Assembly (NCBI GenBank): GCA_028752905.1 | Contig: JAQNBH010000009.1 | Location: forward strand, 46,299,165-46,363,164 | DNA from: Cladorhizidae sp. MBARI D1340-BT2 | Lineage: Eukaryota; Porifera; Demospongiae; Poecilosclerida; Cladorhizidae | DNA: 64,000 bases | Reading direction: 5' to 3' | Shown: positions 8,831 to 21,853 of the stretch, one piece after another | How positions within the stretch are numbered: position 1 is the stretch's first letter | How the letters are laid out: each line of letters begins with the position of its first letter | Position numbers and translations under genes: made by a program | Notes under the pieces: model-generated | What the model was told of the DNA's origin: nothing | Databases searched by the model: none | Seen by the model: the letters and a program-made list of their open reading frames with translations, nothing else

Positions 8831-8993
8831 AGACAGTTTTGACAATTTCCTAGGTAAGTGTCCAATATGGATGGCATCTTTTTTCACCACTAGTTACTGC
8901 ATAGTAATATCTTTGTCAATTGCTCTCTTTCATAATCTCTAAATGGTTGGTTTCCATATAGCTCTATAAACATGATAGCCTCTTTCAAGAATG
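8831..8993 (-). pseudogene. HIRAN-like coding relic upstream of gene 1
   Basis: The minus strand reads ERGYHVYRAIWKPTI, then after stops and a frame change KKDAIHIGHLPRKLSKLSSL. This order (GYHVY..IW.P...VGHVPRKIS) is, from memory, that of an uncharacterised HIRAN-like domain common in sponge, cnidarian and mollusc proteins. Only the N-terminal part remains. It lies between this gene and the 3' end of the gene in U2, in the likely promoter region. Confidence 0.5.
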
Positions 8994-9576
8994 GCCTAGT
9001 AATGTCATCCATAGCTTGTCAACAGGTTTCTCTTCAGGAGTCAATTGCGCATTGTCTCACAGTCAGTCGCACCAGTAAAAAATTATCCGTAGATAACGAG
9101 TGCTATGTTTTGACACAAAATATTTTCTTACAGATTAATTTTAAACGCGAAGTATTCCACATTTACGGTATTAACTATTGCTAAGCACTGAGAGTGTATT
9201 CACTCCTATATACCACAAACACAAGTTAAGTTGAGGGTCAATTCACTTCTAATTTTGTAATCAAGTTGCAGAAAACGAACACAAATAAAGTATTGTTAGT
9301 CTTATGAGGTTTCTTTAATAAACACCCCCTCAATCTTGCTCACCCCCAATATAACAGAGACACTATGAACTGGGCCTTGAATAAAGAGTTTGGGAACCAC
9401 TGGTATATATACTTGTTAGAAATAAATCCAGATACTAGACAATGGATAACGTTAACAAGCAACAAATGTTAGCGAATTTTATGTTGTACACTGAATCATA
9501 TTACTTTCTACCTGCTATGTTCATCCAATAATATGGTAGCTCGTCACGTGTTTAGATAGAGACAGATGTGGTAGCT
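8994..9576. other. Intergenic spacer between gene 2 poly(A) signal and gene 1 5' region
   Basis: No domain or RNA gene recognised. It contains plus-strand AATAAA motifs near 9284, 9314 and 9380 and the unit-boundary landmark at 9442. The promoter of gene 1 should lie here or just left of it, but no core motif is clear. Confidence 0.5.
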
Positions 9577-9649
9577 TTTATTGAGTTAGGTGTACACTCA
9601 AACCATAGCATTGCAGCTATGAACCACCTTAAGCCATCTGGTGCAGAGA

Positions 9650-12600
9650 CTATTGAAGTGTCTTATTGCTGACAGACCACAGCCAAGAAAAATCGGATGG
9701 TATAAGTGGGTAAACCATAGCTGCTAATGCCAGTGTGGCTGAAGCAATGGATACCAAAGCTGAGAGAAACTGAAAGAAAGTATAGACCACTACCATCATG
9801 ATTCCCTCATCAAAGCAAAAATTGCTACACACCAGGAAATATTAACACAGGAGCTGTTTTCATGTTAACCAAAGATCTTGGTTAGTCTACAAGAAAACGC
9901 TGCCAAGAACTTCAAAAAGACCTCCAAAATAAGTAACTGCCACTAAAATGCGCTCACTAAATATAATTGCTGTTTATCATATTTTTTACAGCATACGGTG
10001 GACTTGTCAAGAAAGCAACAAAACAAAATTGAGTGGCCCAACTGGTTGTGGCCTGTCAGGTACAGTCTCGTTTTTTTTAATTTATTTTATTTTTTTACGA
10101 TTACATTGTTTATAAAATATTATTTGTTCTTATATTTGCATCATCTGAGATTTTATGGCACTATGGATGTTAGTACCAACCAGTTAGTCTGTAGCAAGAA
10201 GCATAGGCCACTTACCTTTCATTACACACTGGCTAACTCTACAGAAATCGTGACTCACCTTGTGCCATGGATTAGATAGCTACAGATATTTTTTTACATG
10301 GAGGTTTAAGAACAGCCTCTGGCAAACCTTAGCTATACATAAAACGGCTTGTAAGCATATTCTGTAGTCAAACAAATAGCCATTGCTGCCTACACGGATA
10401 ATAAGAAGCCTTATATGTAGGCTTGCAATGCTACATAATGATGTTACTGAGCCTATTTATAGGTGTTTAATTAGCAAGCCAACAAAATACTGACGTATTT
10501 TAACGTACAACATACACGGAACATAGTTTAACTTTCTGCACAAAATGTCTCCTAATAAGGTACAAGCTAACCTGTAACAGAGAGTTCTGTAGTGGAGTTG
10601 ATTGAAAACAGTCCATTCCTGACAGTGCAGGTGTAAGTTCCAGAGTCAGTTGCTTGCAGGCCACAAAGTTGAAGGAAAGTTAGTTTGAACTGTCCTCCAC
10701 CACGAGCTAAGATTTCCTCATAGATTGAAACTAGAGTAGAGTTGGAAATAACCTGGCCATCTCTGCTCCAAGTGATGTCTACACCAGGCTGACCAAATCC
10801 CACGCATACAAGCAGAGAAGTCTCTCCTGCTCTCACAGAAGAATTGTTGGAAATAACTGTTAACTCTAACAGCGAAGCAGCTAATATGGAGAGAAAAAAG
10901 AGGTAGTGTGCATGGGATCACAATTGCATCAAGGTAAACACTGATTTCAACAAAAGCTGTCCAATTTTGCTCATCACAAGTTAGCAACATGAACACAACC
11001 GAGTGATAATTGTAAGCCGATACACTCAAAAACAAGACATCAGTCACAAGAAATATAAACAATGAACCACTTTGTTAAACATCATTTCTTTATTACTTGA
11101 TTACTATTGCATACAGCTATATAGATGTAAAGGAAAACTTGGTATTTCCACATAACTCCCATGGTATAAGACTAGAGGCAGTGATGAAGAGAAGGGGGAA
11201 AACTTTAAAAGAAAATTAGTGTAAGTTTGCCAAATTCTTGGACTTGTCATAGCACCAGGATTCACTGGCCCATACAGAACCCGAACCTAAAATAGAGATG
11301 AAATCACCAATTGGAATTACATAACTGAGGCGGTTAAATCAGCTGGGGAAATTCTCCAGGAATCTAGCAGAATTTACAGACCATTATGAGTTCAAATATT
11401 CATGGAGTTGGAGACTTCTCTATGAGAAAAATTTGCAAACATCAAATTGGAACTAGTCAAACCAACCACCCTCGGTGTCCAGAGAAGCCTCATCATATGT
11501 GCTGGGAACTGTCTGTTGCCAACCGATCAAGGTTCTTGGAGACCAGTATATAGCCTTTGCATCTTGATATATAACAGACACTGAATGAAATTATGTTAAA
11601 ATTGAAAAGGAGGCTAGTCACAACTTGAGCTTGTGAACAATTCACTCGTAAATCCTCAACAGGGAGTTTACTGTTGAAACAGATCATAAACCACTTGTCC
11701 CTCTGCTAGAGCTGAAGAACTTTGATAGTCTTAGACCGAGAATCTTGAGATTCAACTATTAGTGGATTGATCCATCTACATAATCATTCGTATTCCAGGA
11801 AAGGACCTAAACACAGCAGACATTTTGTTATAAAGAAACCATCTTATATCCCAGAAGTGACACAACAACGATGCGCAAGAAGCTAAACATATGGTGCAAG
11901 TCATCATTAACGATCTTCCAGAAAGTAAGGAGCAATAATTGTTCCTCCACAGTGATCGACCAGTGTGGACTTGGGTGGCAAGACAAAGGTCAATGCATTA
12001 ACACTGCCCTCAAATTGTAGTGGTCAGAACTTGGCAAGAAATAGGATGCATGGTGGGTAATCAGGGTATAGAGCAGTGCTGACTGTTAGCTTGAAGCAAC
12101 ATGGACATGGCGCCAATATATCTTCCACAAGATCATAAGCCAGGGATTGGAATCAAGCATGATAATGACCAAGCCCAGACTCGCAATTGGGAACACTGGG
12201 CAGTTCCTGGTGGGCAAGTGATTAAAATTGACAGATGTCTCAATTAATGGGCATTTGCCTAAAATAATGAATGGGCTGGTGCCTAAAATAATGGGCCGGT
12301 GCCTAAATTAATGGGCCGCTGCCTAAAATAATGGGCTGGTGCCTAAAATATTGGGCCACTGCCTAAAAGAATGGGCCTGTGCAAGAATGGGCTGGTGCCT
12401 AAAATAATGGGCTGGTGCCTAAATTAATGGCTGCTGCCTAAAATAATGGGCTGGTGCCTAAAATAATGGGCCGGTAACTAAAATAATGGGCCGGTGCCTA
12501 AAATAATGGGCCAGTGCCTAAAATAATGGGCCAGTGCCTAAAAATTTGGGACAGTGCCAAAAATAATTGGCCGGTGCATTGACCAAACGAAAATATTACA

Positions 12601-14034
12601 CTTGGCCATTAAATCCCCAGAGCTCGTTTGATGCCATTCCACTTTCAAGGTCAGTTAATGCTTAAGAATGAACTGCAAAAAATACAGCCGACTCAAAGCA
12701 ACCCCATCATTAAGCATAATCACTTGCTAAGTTGTTCACACATGCGCGTCAGGTTAATCTAAAATAGTGTCAAATCCCCATGCAGACTACTTTTGCTACA
12801 GCATAACTATTGTAAACGTAAAACTAACATGATTACACTGTATTTCATTAGCGAATTTAGAACTTGTGGTTGCTGACAAATAAAAATCTACTACCAATAT
12901 TATCAAATTATAAAAATGGCCATAAATTATGCAGTTGTCACCCTTAGACATTAACTATTCGCAAATAAAATCTTACGAGTGGTTGTGGGCATCATTAAAC
13001 TGACATATTAAACTGGCATATAATCTAAATGGTGCACCATCTAATTCATATGATCATCTGTGTATTTGCAATGAAGATTGAAGCTATTTTGGTCCAGTTG
13101 GTGCCTTAGCTTTAGCTATTGTGTTCCTTAGATTATCAAAGTTATTTGAGTTCTCGACTAAGCAAGTCTTCAAATCTATCTTTATCATAATTCTTCCATA
13201 ACATCCTGATTGTGGCATGCAGCCAGCCTATTCTACTGAAAACAGTGTAATAGGCACCTACTACATGGATGGAATGCTATATGCAAACACATGCAGTGAC
13301 AAACTTTATCTAATACATACGTATGGCACATGTAGGGCCGATGAAGTTGACTTCACATATGCACTCAAACGACGAGTCTCCAGAGACACAGCGGCCATTA
13401 TTCTGGCAAGGATTGGAGTTGCACATATCCAGTTGGTGAACATAGAGATAGAAAGGGCGCACAACATAACCAATGACGTTTGTGGCCTTGCAGAAGTACG
13501 TCGCTCCATCCGCAGCAATAAGATCATTGATTGTGAGAGTGCTGGAAACATTCCCACTTTGGGAGTCATCTGTAGTTGTGACTGCAGCTCTATCAGAAGT
13601 GATTGGAAGTGAGCCCTTCAGCCAGACTATGGTTGGAGTTGGGATCCCATATGCAGTACATGTAAATGAAGATTGTTCTCCAGAGTTTGCAGTAACATTC
13701 TGTTCTCCTTCTTCCAGGATCCTGAGCTCTGTCATTGTCCCATTGTCGACTTTCAGATTGATACTGACATTGAAATCACCAGCAGGGTGACGCACTCTGA
13801 CTATGTACCTCCCTGCATCATCAGTGAGAACTAGCAGAATGGAGAGAGATCGACGATCTTCTCCAAAGACCAGCCGACCAGAAGCTTTAATGGGCGAGTT
13901 GTAATTATCCTTGTACCAATCTATGGAGTTGGCCATCACCTCAGGAAATGCTGCTCCAACTGAAATTGTAAGCGTCACATTCTGCCCTATCACAGCTTCT
14001 ATGGTAGCATTGGAAGTGGACACGGTAGGGCTTA
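9650..14034 (-). CDS. Gene 2: Ig-Ig-EGF-Ig-TM surface protein, short form
   Basis: Exons 13321-14034 (Ig1, Ig2, EGF), 10572-10880 (Ig-B) and 9650-9759 (TM, stop at 9650-9652), all phase 1. Ig-A is absent, so the mature protein has three Ig domains. Ig-B has Arg in place of the usual Gly before AGETS. The last exon differs from gene 1 (FLSALVSI, WLWSVSNKTLQ). A poly(A) signal, AATAAA on the minus strand at 9577-9582, lies about 70 nt past the stop. The leader has the same in-frame TGA as gene 1, so the translation start is unresolved. Confidence 0.72.
11283..12173 (+). mobile_element. Decayed Ty3/gypsy pol fragment (U2)
   Basis: Same relic as in U1, with the connection and RNase H motifs in order (GTTGAAACAGATCATAAACC at about 11671, PGKDLNTAD at about 11796). 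It is slightly more broken: 8 bp are missing near 12028. Confidence 0.85.
12241..12577. repeat. 20-bp minisatellite (U2)
   Basis: About 16-17 copies, more than in long units. Some copies have shrunk (GGGCCTGTGCAAGAATGGGC). It is followed by about 320 bp (12578-12895) found only in short units. Confidence 0.95.
12578..12895. other. Short-unit-specific intron segment
   Basis: About 320 bp between the minisatellite and the shared CTACCAATATTATC landmark, present in U2, U4, U5 and (with an insertion) U7, absent from long units. No domain is recognised in it. Confidence 0.6.
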
Positions 14035-14455
14035 CTGCAAGTGTGGAAGACATAGAAATTGCCATTTGAAAGAGAGCAACAAAATAACAACACAGCACAA
14101 CCCAGACAAGTAAACCACATCATTGGTGCAGCTGCACTAGCATAGGACTCAAATGCTATGCACTGTGATAATATTCTGTTCTGTACACATGTTAGAGAAG
14201 GTCTGACTTCTTACCCAAGTTCTTGTTTGTGTCTTGAGGTACCATGTGTGGATATAACATTTACTGTAAATCTGGAATTTTTCATTGTTGATAAATTTTC
14301 GCTGTCCTACTGACCTACAAAAATTAAAAATGGGTAATTATTTAAATGAGAAAATTATGTATTAGCTGGCTCATGCACACATGCAGGTGGGGGGAAGAGA
14401 GTAGAAGTGCTGAAAAATATCTCTCTCTCAAGATATTTGAAGTAGAAGTAAGTGA

Positions 14456-14618
14456 AGACAGTTTTGACAATTTCCTAGGTAAGTGTCCAATATGGATGGC
14501 ATCTTTTTTCACCACTAGTTACTGCATAGTAATATCTTTGTCAATTGCTCTCTTTCATAATCCCTAAATGGTTGGTTTCCATATAGCTCTATAAACATGA
14601 TAGCCTCTTTCAAGAATG
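14456..14618 (-). pseudogene. HIRAN-like coding relic (U2)
   Basis: Same broken GYHVYRAIWKPTI ... IGHLPRKLSKL segment as at 8831-8993, upstream of gene 2. Confidence 0.5.
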
Positions 14619-15274
14619 GCCTAGTAATGTCATCCATAGCTTGTCAACAGGTTTCTCTTCAGGAGTCAATTGCGCATTGTCTCACAGTCAGTCGCACCAG
14701 TAAAAAATTATCCGTAGATAACGAGTGCTATGTTTTGACACAAAATATTTTCTTACAGATTAATTTTAAACGCGAAGTATTCCACATTTACGGTATTAAC
14801 TATTGCTAAGCACTGAGAGTGTATTCACTCCTATATACCACAAACACAAGTTAAGTTGAGGGTCAATTCACTTCTAATTTTGTAATCAAGTTGCAGAAAA
14901 CGAACACAAATAAAGTATTGTTAGTCTTATGAGGTTTCTTTAATAAACACCCCCTCAATCTTGCTCACCCCCAATATAACAGAGACACTATGAACTGGGC
15001 CTTGAATAAAGAGTTTGGGAACCACTGGTATATATACTTGTTAGAAATAAATCCAGATACTAGACAATGGATAACGTTAACAAGCAACAAATGTTAGCGA
15101 ATTTTATGTTGTACACTGAATCATATTACTTTCTACCTGCTATGTTCATCCAATAATATGGTAGCTCGTCACGTGTTTAGATAGAGACAGATGTGGTAGC
15201 TTTTATTGAGTTAGGTGTACACTTAAACCATAGCATTGCAGCTATGAACCACCTTAAGCCATCTGGTGCAGAGA

Positions 15275-18200
15275 CTATTGAAGTGTCTTATTGCTGACAG
15301 ACCACAGCCAAGAAAAATCGGATGGTATAAGTGGGTAAACCATAGCTGCTAATGCCAGTGTGGCTGAAGCAATGGATACCGAAGCTGAGAGAAACTGAAA
15401 GAAAGTGTAGACCACTACCATCATGATCCCCTCACCAAAGCAAACATTACCACACACCAGGAAATATTAACACAGGAGTTGTTTTCAGGTTAACCAAAGA
15501 TCTTGGTTAGTCTACAAGAAAACGCTGCCAGGAACTTAAAAAAGACCTCCAAAATAAGTAACTGCCACTAAAATGCGCTCACTAAATATAATTGCTGTTT
15601 ATCATATTTTTTACAGCATACGGTGGACTTGTCAAGAAAGCAACAAAACAAAGCTGAGTGGCCCAACTGGTTGTGGCCTGTCACGTACAGTCTCGTTTTT
15701 TAAAATTTATTTTTTTACGATTACATTGTTTATAAAATATTATTTGTTCTTTTTGTTCTTATTTTTAGTTGTTGATTTTTGTTCATTTGATGCAAAGAAG
15801 TTACAGCTGCGTTATGAGCTACGTGTCCCTGCTGGGGGAAGGGAGCTAGCCACACCATTTTTTTTAAAGTGTATCAAACCAAAATAGAAAGTGCTGGTGC
15901 ACTCCCTGATATTTTATTCCACACAACTATATATCAGAAATGCATTAAATATCCCATACATGTAATCTTGAAGCCTCCATCAGGTACACATGAATAATAA
16001 TAATAACAACCCAAACTGCTTTAAGGCAAGTCCAGACACTGAATGCATATTTGATGTGATTGGGATGTACATTGGTCGCATCCACACTGTATTGTAAATA
16101 AAAAAATTACGTCCCAATGTGCATCAGATCCAGTTCACCATCAGATATGCTTCAAATCAATTCAAAGTAGCTCATAGCAATAAATGTAAACAATTATGCA
16201 AGTGTATATTAAATAGAACTTGCCCTCACCAACGCTGCATGTTAAGCATGGAGGAGACTATAGAATGCTAACACGGTCTTAATTGCTAGATCTATATGTA
16301 GGGTATATCCTAGACTAATTTAGGCAGTAACTACTGCTATATCTAGGACATAAGCTAGCTAGATCTGGAATACCTCGCTATAGGTAGTGCTACATATAGG
16401 GCATATGTAGCTAGAAAGAGACTAGTTTAAGCTGTCGCGACTTCTGTATATATGTAGGCATATGCTACCTAGATGTGGACTAACTTAGGGTGTATACAGC
16501 TACTGCAATAATAGGGCATTAGCTAGATAGTTCTGGATTAACTCGGGCTCTATATACAGTTATAGCTACGTAGCAAGTACCTTCTGACTTTTTAAAGGTA
16601 CTATAGATATTAGAAGCAACCAGTTAGTCTGCAGCCAGAAGCTAGGACACTTTTGATTGCACACTAGCTAACTCAACAGAAATCTTGAGTCTCCTGCTGA
16701 AAGGGTTATATAGCTACAGTTTTTAAATGGTGCTTTAAGATTTAAGTCTGCATCTGGCAAACTACAGATATGTGTGTAAGCATGTCCTGTAGCCAAACAA
16801 ATGGCCACTGCTGCCTACACGGGTAATAAGAAGAATATATATAGGCTTACAGTACTACATAATGATGTTACTGCAGCTATATATAGGCACATGGCGTGCA
16901 GAGTTTTAAGCAAGCCAAGAAAATACTAACATATTTTAACATACAATATGTCCCGAAGATTGTTTAAGTTTCTGCACAAATGTTCTAAACATTTCTCTCA
17001 ATAAGTTACAAACTAACCTGTAACAGAGAGTTCTGTAGTGGAGTTGATTGAAAACAGTCCATTGGTGACAGTGCAGGTGTAAGTTCCAGAGTCAGATGCT
17101 TGCAGACCACAAAGTTGAAGGAAAGTTAGTTTGAACTGTCTTCCACCACGAGCTAAGTTTTCCTCATAGACTGAAACTAGAGTTGAGTTGGAAATGATCT
17201 GGCCATCTCTGGTCCAAGTGATGTCTACACCAGGCTGGCCAAAGCCTACGCATACAAGCAGAGAAGTCTCTCCTGCTCCCACAGAAGAATTGTTAGAAAT
17301 AACTGATAACTCTAATACTGGAACACCTATTATGAAGAGAAAAAAGGGAGGGTGTGTGATCACCATTACATCAAAGTATGCATTTATATATGGAGGTGTT
17401 GTTCATCACAAACTAATTACATGGTCTTAAATATGTTTAACAAAATATCCAAAACCATTACAAACATTACCAGTAACCGACAATTCAGCAGTGAATAGAT
17501 TGAAGACAGTATAATATAGCTGATTGTGCTGGTATAAGTATCAGAGTCAGATATTGATTCAGTAATGGACAATTCAGTAGTTGAATAGATTGAAGAAAGT
17601 CCCTAGCTGACATGCTGACAGTGCAGGTATAAGGACCAGAGTCAGACATTCCCTGGTAGCAAAGATGGAGGGAAGCACAGCTTGAACTGCTTGCTTCATC
17701 GTGTCAAGTCTTGTATGTAGTCTTAGGCCACTAGCAAAATTCGGCAACTAATTTATATAGCTGGTTAAACAAGTAGTTCTCCAGTCTGTAGATAAAGAAA
17801 TTACAGAGAAATCTAGTTCTGTTCCCATAAAAATGGTCAGCCAATCAGCTTTACAAATTACAACACATCGTTGGAAACGTTGGAAATAGCAATGTTGAAA
17901 CATTCCAAATTGTCTTTTTGGAAATTGTACAATTCCAGAGATCACACTTTGTTGGTGTTGTCATACAGAAAATTACACGATTTTAAGGTCTCAAAAAACT
18001 GGAAATTGTATTAATGCCCAACACATATCATAGGCTAACAGTAACAGAGTGTAACAGTAGCATGGGTTATTTATACTTAACTCTTTGTACGACAAAGAGA
18101 ATTATCCTAACATAACCCTCCATGCCATGGTACTATTACGTAGGTTAGCCCTTATCCTGCAACATTTATTTTGAGCAAGAAACTCTGAGTTAGCTTACTC

Positions 18201-21200
18201 TAGAAACACTTTCCTCGTTAGGTTAGTAGACTCTTGTTCTTGTTCACTATCTAAGGACTTATGGCAGGTGTATCTCATAGGATTAACAAACTAACGGTTT
18301 CTACTTTCATGTTAAATTTCAGAAGCCTGTTTGGTAGCAATCGTATTTAACATGGGAGATAATTGCTATAAGTTTCACACACCTTCTTTGTTTTGTGGCT
18401 TTTGGAAATATCCCAGTAATCAAAGCTATTCAGCTTAGTAGAGAGTATCATCTGAGATTTTAAGGCACTATGGATGTTAGTACCAACCAGTTAGTCTGTA
18501 GCAAGAAGCATAGGCCACTTACCTTTCATTACACACTGGCTAACTCTACAGAAATCGTGACTCTCCTTGTGCCATGGATTAGATAGCTACAGATATATTT
18601 TTACATCCATGGAGGTTTAAGAGTTCGAAACAAATAGCTCTGGAAAACCTCAGCTATACATAAAACGGCTTGTAAGCATGTTCTGTAGTCAAACGAATAG
18701 CCATTGCTGCCTACACGGGTAATAAGAAGCCTATATGTAGGCTTGCAATGCCACATAATGATGTTACTGAGTCTATTTATAGGTGCATGCCTTGCAACAT
18801 TTTAATAACCAAGCCAACGAAATACTGACGTATTTTAACGTACAACATACCCGGAACATCGTTTAACTTTCTGCACAAAATGTCTCCTAATAAGGTACAA
18901 GCTAACCTGTAACAGAGAGTTCTGTAGTGGAGTTGATTGAAAACAGTCCATTCCTGACAGTGCAGGTGTAAGTTCCAGAGTCAGTTGCTTGCAGGCCACA
19001 AAGTTGAAGGAAAGTTAGTTTGAACTGTCCTCCACCACGAGCTAAGATTTCCTCATAGATTGAAACTAGAGTAGAGTTGGAAATAACCTGGCCATCTCTG
19101 CTCCAAGTGATGTCTACACCAGGCTGACCAAAGCCCACGCATACAAGCAGAGAAGTCTCTCCTGCTCCCACAGAAGAATTGTTGGAAATAACTGTTAACT
19201 CTAACAGCGAAGCAGCTAATATGGAGAGAAATAAAGAGGTAGTGTGCATGGGATCACAATTGCATCAAGGTAAACACTGATTTCAACAAAAGCTGTCCAA
19301 TTTTGCTCATCACAAGTTAACAACATGAGCACAACCGAGTGATAATTGTAGTAAAGGAAAACTTGGTATTTCCGCTTAACCCCCTAATCTTTGACAAGGA
19401 CAAAGAAGAACATGGTATAAGACTATAAAGAGGAAGGGGAAAACTTTCAAAGAAAATAGTGACTTGTCATAGCACCAGGATTCACTGGCCCATACAGAAT
19501 CCGAACCTAAAATAAAGATGAAATCACCAATTGGAATTACATAACTGAGGTGGTTAAATCAGCTGGGGAAATTCTCCAGGAATCTGGCAGAATTGACAGA
19601 CCATTATGGGTTCAAATATTCATGGAGTTGGAGACTTCTCTATGAGAAAAATTTGCAAACATCAAATTGGAACTAGTCAGACCAACCACCCTCGGTGTCC
19701 AGAAAAGCCTCATCATATGTGCTGGGAACTGTCTGTTGCCAACCGATCAAGGTTCTTGGAGACCAGTATATAGCCTTTGCATCTTGATATATAACAGACA
19801 CTGAATGAAATATGTTAACTTAAAATTGAAAAGGAGGCCAGTCACAACTTGAGCTTGTGAACAATTCACTCGTAAATCCTCAACAGGGAGTTTACTGTTG
19901 AAACAGATCATAAACCACTTGTCCCTCTGCTAGAGCTGAAGAACTTTGATAGTCTTAGACCGAGAATCTTGAGATTCAACTATTAGTGGATTGATCCATC
20001 TACATAATCATTCGTATCCCAGGAAAGGACCTAAACACAGCAGACATTTTGTATAAGAAACCATCTTATATCCCAGAAGTGACACAACAACGATGCGCAA
20101 GAAGCTAAACATTTGGTGCAAGTCATCATTAACGAACTTCCAGAAAGTAAGGAGCAATAATTGTTCCCCCACAGTCATCAACTAGTGTGGACTTGGGTGG
20201 CAAGACAAAGGTCAATGCATTAACACTGCCCTCAAATTGTAGTGGTCAGCACAAAGTGAACTTGGCAAGAAATAGGATGTATGGTGGGTTATCAGGGTAT
20301 AAAGCAGTGCTGACTGTTAGCTTGAAGCAACATGGACATGGCGCCAATATATCTTCCAAAAGATCATAAGCCAGGGATTGGAATCAAGCATGATAATGAC
20401 CAAGCCCAGACTCGCAATTGGGAACACTGGGCAGTTCCTGGTGGACAAGTGATTAAAATGGACAGATGTCTAAATTAATGGGCCTGTGCCTAAAATAATG
20501 AATGGGCTGGTGCCTAAAATAATGGGCCGGTGACGAAAATAATGAATGGGCTGGTGCCTAAAATAATGGGCCGGTGCCTAAATTAATGGGCCGCTGCCTA
20601 AAATAATGGGCTGGTGCCTAAATTAATGGGCCGCTGCCTAAAATAATGGACCTGTGCCTAAAATAATGGGCCGGTGCCTAAAATAATGGGCCACTGCCTA
20701 AAATAACAACTACCAATATTATCAAATTATAAAAATGACCATAAATTATGCAGTTGTCACCCATAGACATTAACTATTCGCAAATAAAATTTTACGAGTG
20801 GTTGTGGGCATCATTAAACTGACATATTAAGCTGGCACATAATCTAAATGGTGTACCATCTAATTCATATGATCATCTGTGTATTTGCAATGAAGATTGA
20901 AGCTATTTTGGTCCAGTTGGTGCCTTAGCTTTAGCTATTGTGTTCCTTAGATTATCAAAGTTATTCGAGTTCTCGACTAAGCAAGTCTGCAAGTCTATCT
21001 TTATCATAATTCTTCCATAACATCCTGATTGTGACATGCAGCCAGCCTATTCTACTGAAAACAGTGTAATAGGCACCTACTACATGGATGGAATGCTATA
21101 TGCAAACACATGCAGTGACAAACTTTATCTAATACATACGTATGGCACATGTAGGGCCGATGAAGTTGACTTCACATATGCACTCAAACGACGAGTCTCC

Positions 21201-21853
21201 AGAGACACAGCGGCCATTATTCTGGCAAGGATTGGAGTTGCACATATCCAGTTGGTGAACATAGAGATAGAAAGGGCGCACAACATAGCCAATGACGTTT
21301 GTGGCCTTGCAGAAGTACGTCGCTCCATCCGCAGCAATAAGATCATTGATTGTGAGAGTGCTGGAAACATTCCCACTTTGGGAGTCATCTGTAGTTGTGA
21401 CTGCAGCTCTATCAGAAGTGATTGGAAGTGAGCCCTTCAGCCAGACTATGGTTGGAGTTGGGATCCCATATGCAGTACATGTAAATGAAGATTGTTCTCC
21501 AGAGTTTGCAGTAACATTCTGTTCTCCTTCTTCCAGGATCCTGAGCTCTGTCATTGTCCCATTGTCGACTTTCAGATTGATACTGACATTGAAATCACCA
21601 GCAGGGTGACGCACTCTGACTATGTACCTCCCTGCATCATCAGTGAGAACTAGCAGAATGGAGAGAGATCGACGATCTTCTCCAAAGACCAGCCGACCAG
21701 AAGCTTTAATGGGCGAGTTGTAATTATCCTTGTACCAATCTATGGAGTTGGCCATCACCTCAGGAAATGCTGCTCCAACTGAAATTGTAAGCGTCACATT
21801 CTGCCCTATCACAGCTTCTATGGTAGCATTGGAAGTGGACACGGTAGGGCTTA
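15275..21853 (-). CDS. Gene 3: Ig-Ig-EGF-Ig-Ig-TM surface protein, long form
   Basis: Exons 21140-21853 (Ig1, Ig2, EGF), 18907-19215 (Ig-B), 17018-17326 (Ig-A) and 15275-15384 (TM, stop at 15275-15277). Splice sites match gene 1. Ig-B keeps Ser in SINSTTEL, without the extra Cys of genes 1 and 9. The TM exon is a hybrid: the N-terminal part is long-type (SASVSI), the tail short-type (WLWSVSNKTLQ). With no transposon in the 3' UTR, the poly(A) signal (15202-15207) lies about 70 nt past the stop. The leader has the in-frame TGA. Confidence 0.74.
16293..16563. repeat. Degenerate ~55-bp tandem repeat (U3)
   Basis: Same intronic block as 2848-3118, nearly identical in sequence. Confidence 0.65.
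17471..17707 (-). pseudogene. Dead third Ig exon (U3)
   Basis: Same remnant as 4026-4262 with its duplicated 3' tail and preserved ACTG|GTAATG donor. Confidence 0.75.
19503..20404 (+). mobile_element. Decayed Ty3/gypsy pol fragment (U3)
   Basis: Same relic as in U1, one base shorter (TTTTGTATAAG near 20050). Confidence 0.85.
20471..20705. repeat. 20-bp minisatellite (U3)
   Basis: Same copy order and number as in U1. Confidence 0.95.

Larger units (their letters stand above)
1..9441. repeat. Array unit U1 (long form with transposon)
   Basis: First unit of the tandem array, bounded by the landmark ATGGAAAACGTTAACAAG at 1 and its homologue at 9442. It holds a long-form gene on the minus strand, the 1.6-kb transposon, a dead Ig exon, the Ty3/gypsy relic, the 20-bp minisatellite and the HIRAN-like relic. 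Its first 8.9 kb match U9 at a constant offset of 54,704. Confidence 0.95.
9442..15066. repeat. Array unit U2 (short form)
   Basis: A 5,625-bp unit without Ig-A, the dead Ig exon or the transposon. It recurs almost unchanged as U4 and as most of U5 (gene landmarks shifted by 13,444 and 19,068). Confidence 0.95.

Noticed and set aside
8721..8942. Plus-strand frame MRKLCISWLMHT... in most units
   Set aside because: It overlaps the HIRAN-like relic on the other strand and resembles no known protein. The AGGTAAGT motif inside it is not enough to call an exon.
9380..9420. Similarity of TTTGGGAACCACTGGTATA to the ends of hAT elements
   Set aside because: The match is short, from memory, and without inverted ends or an 8-bp target duplication.
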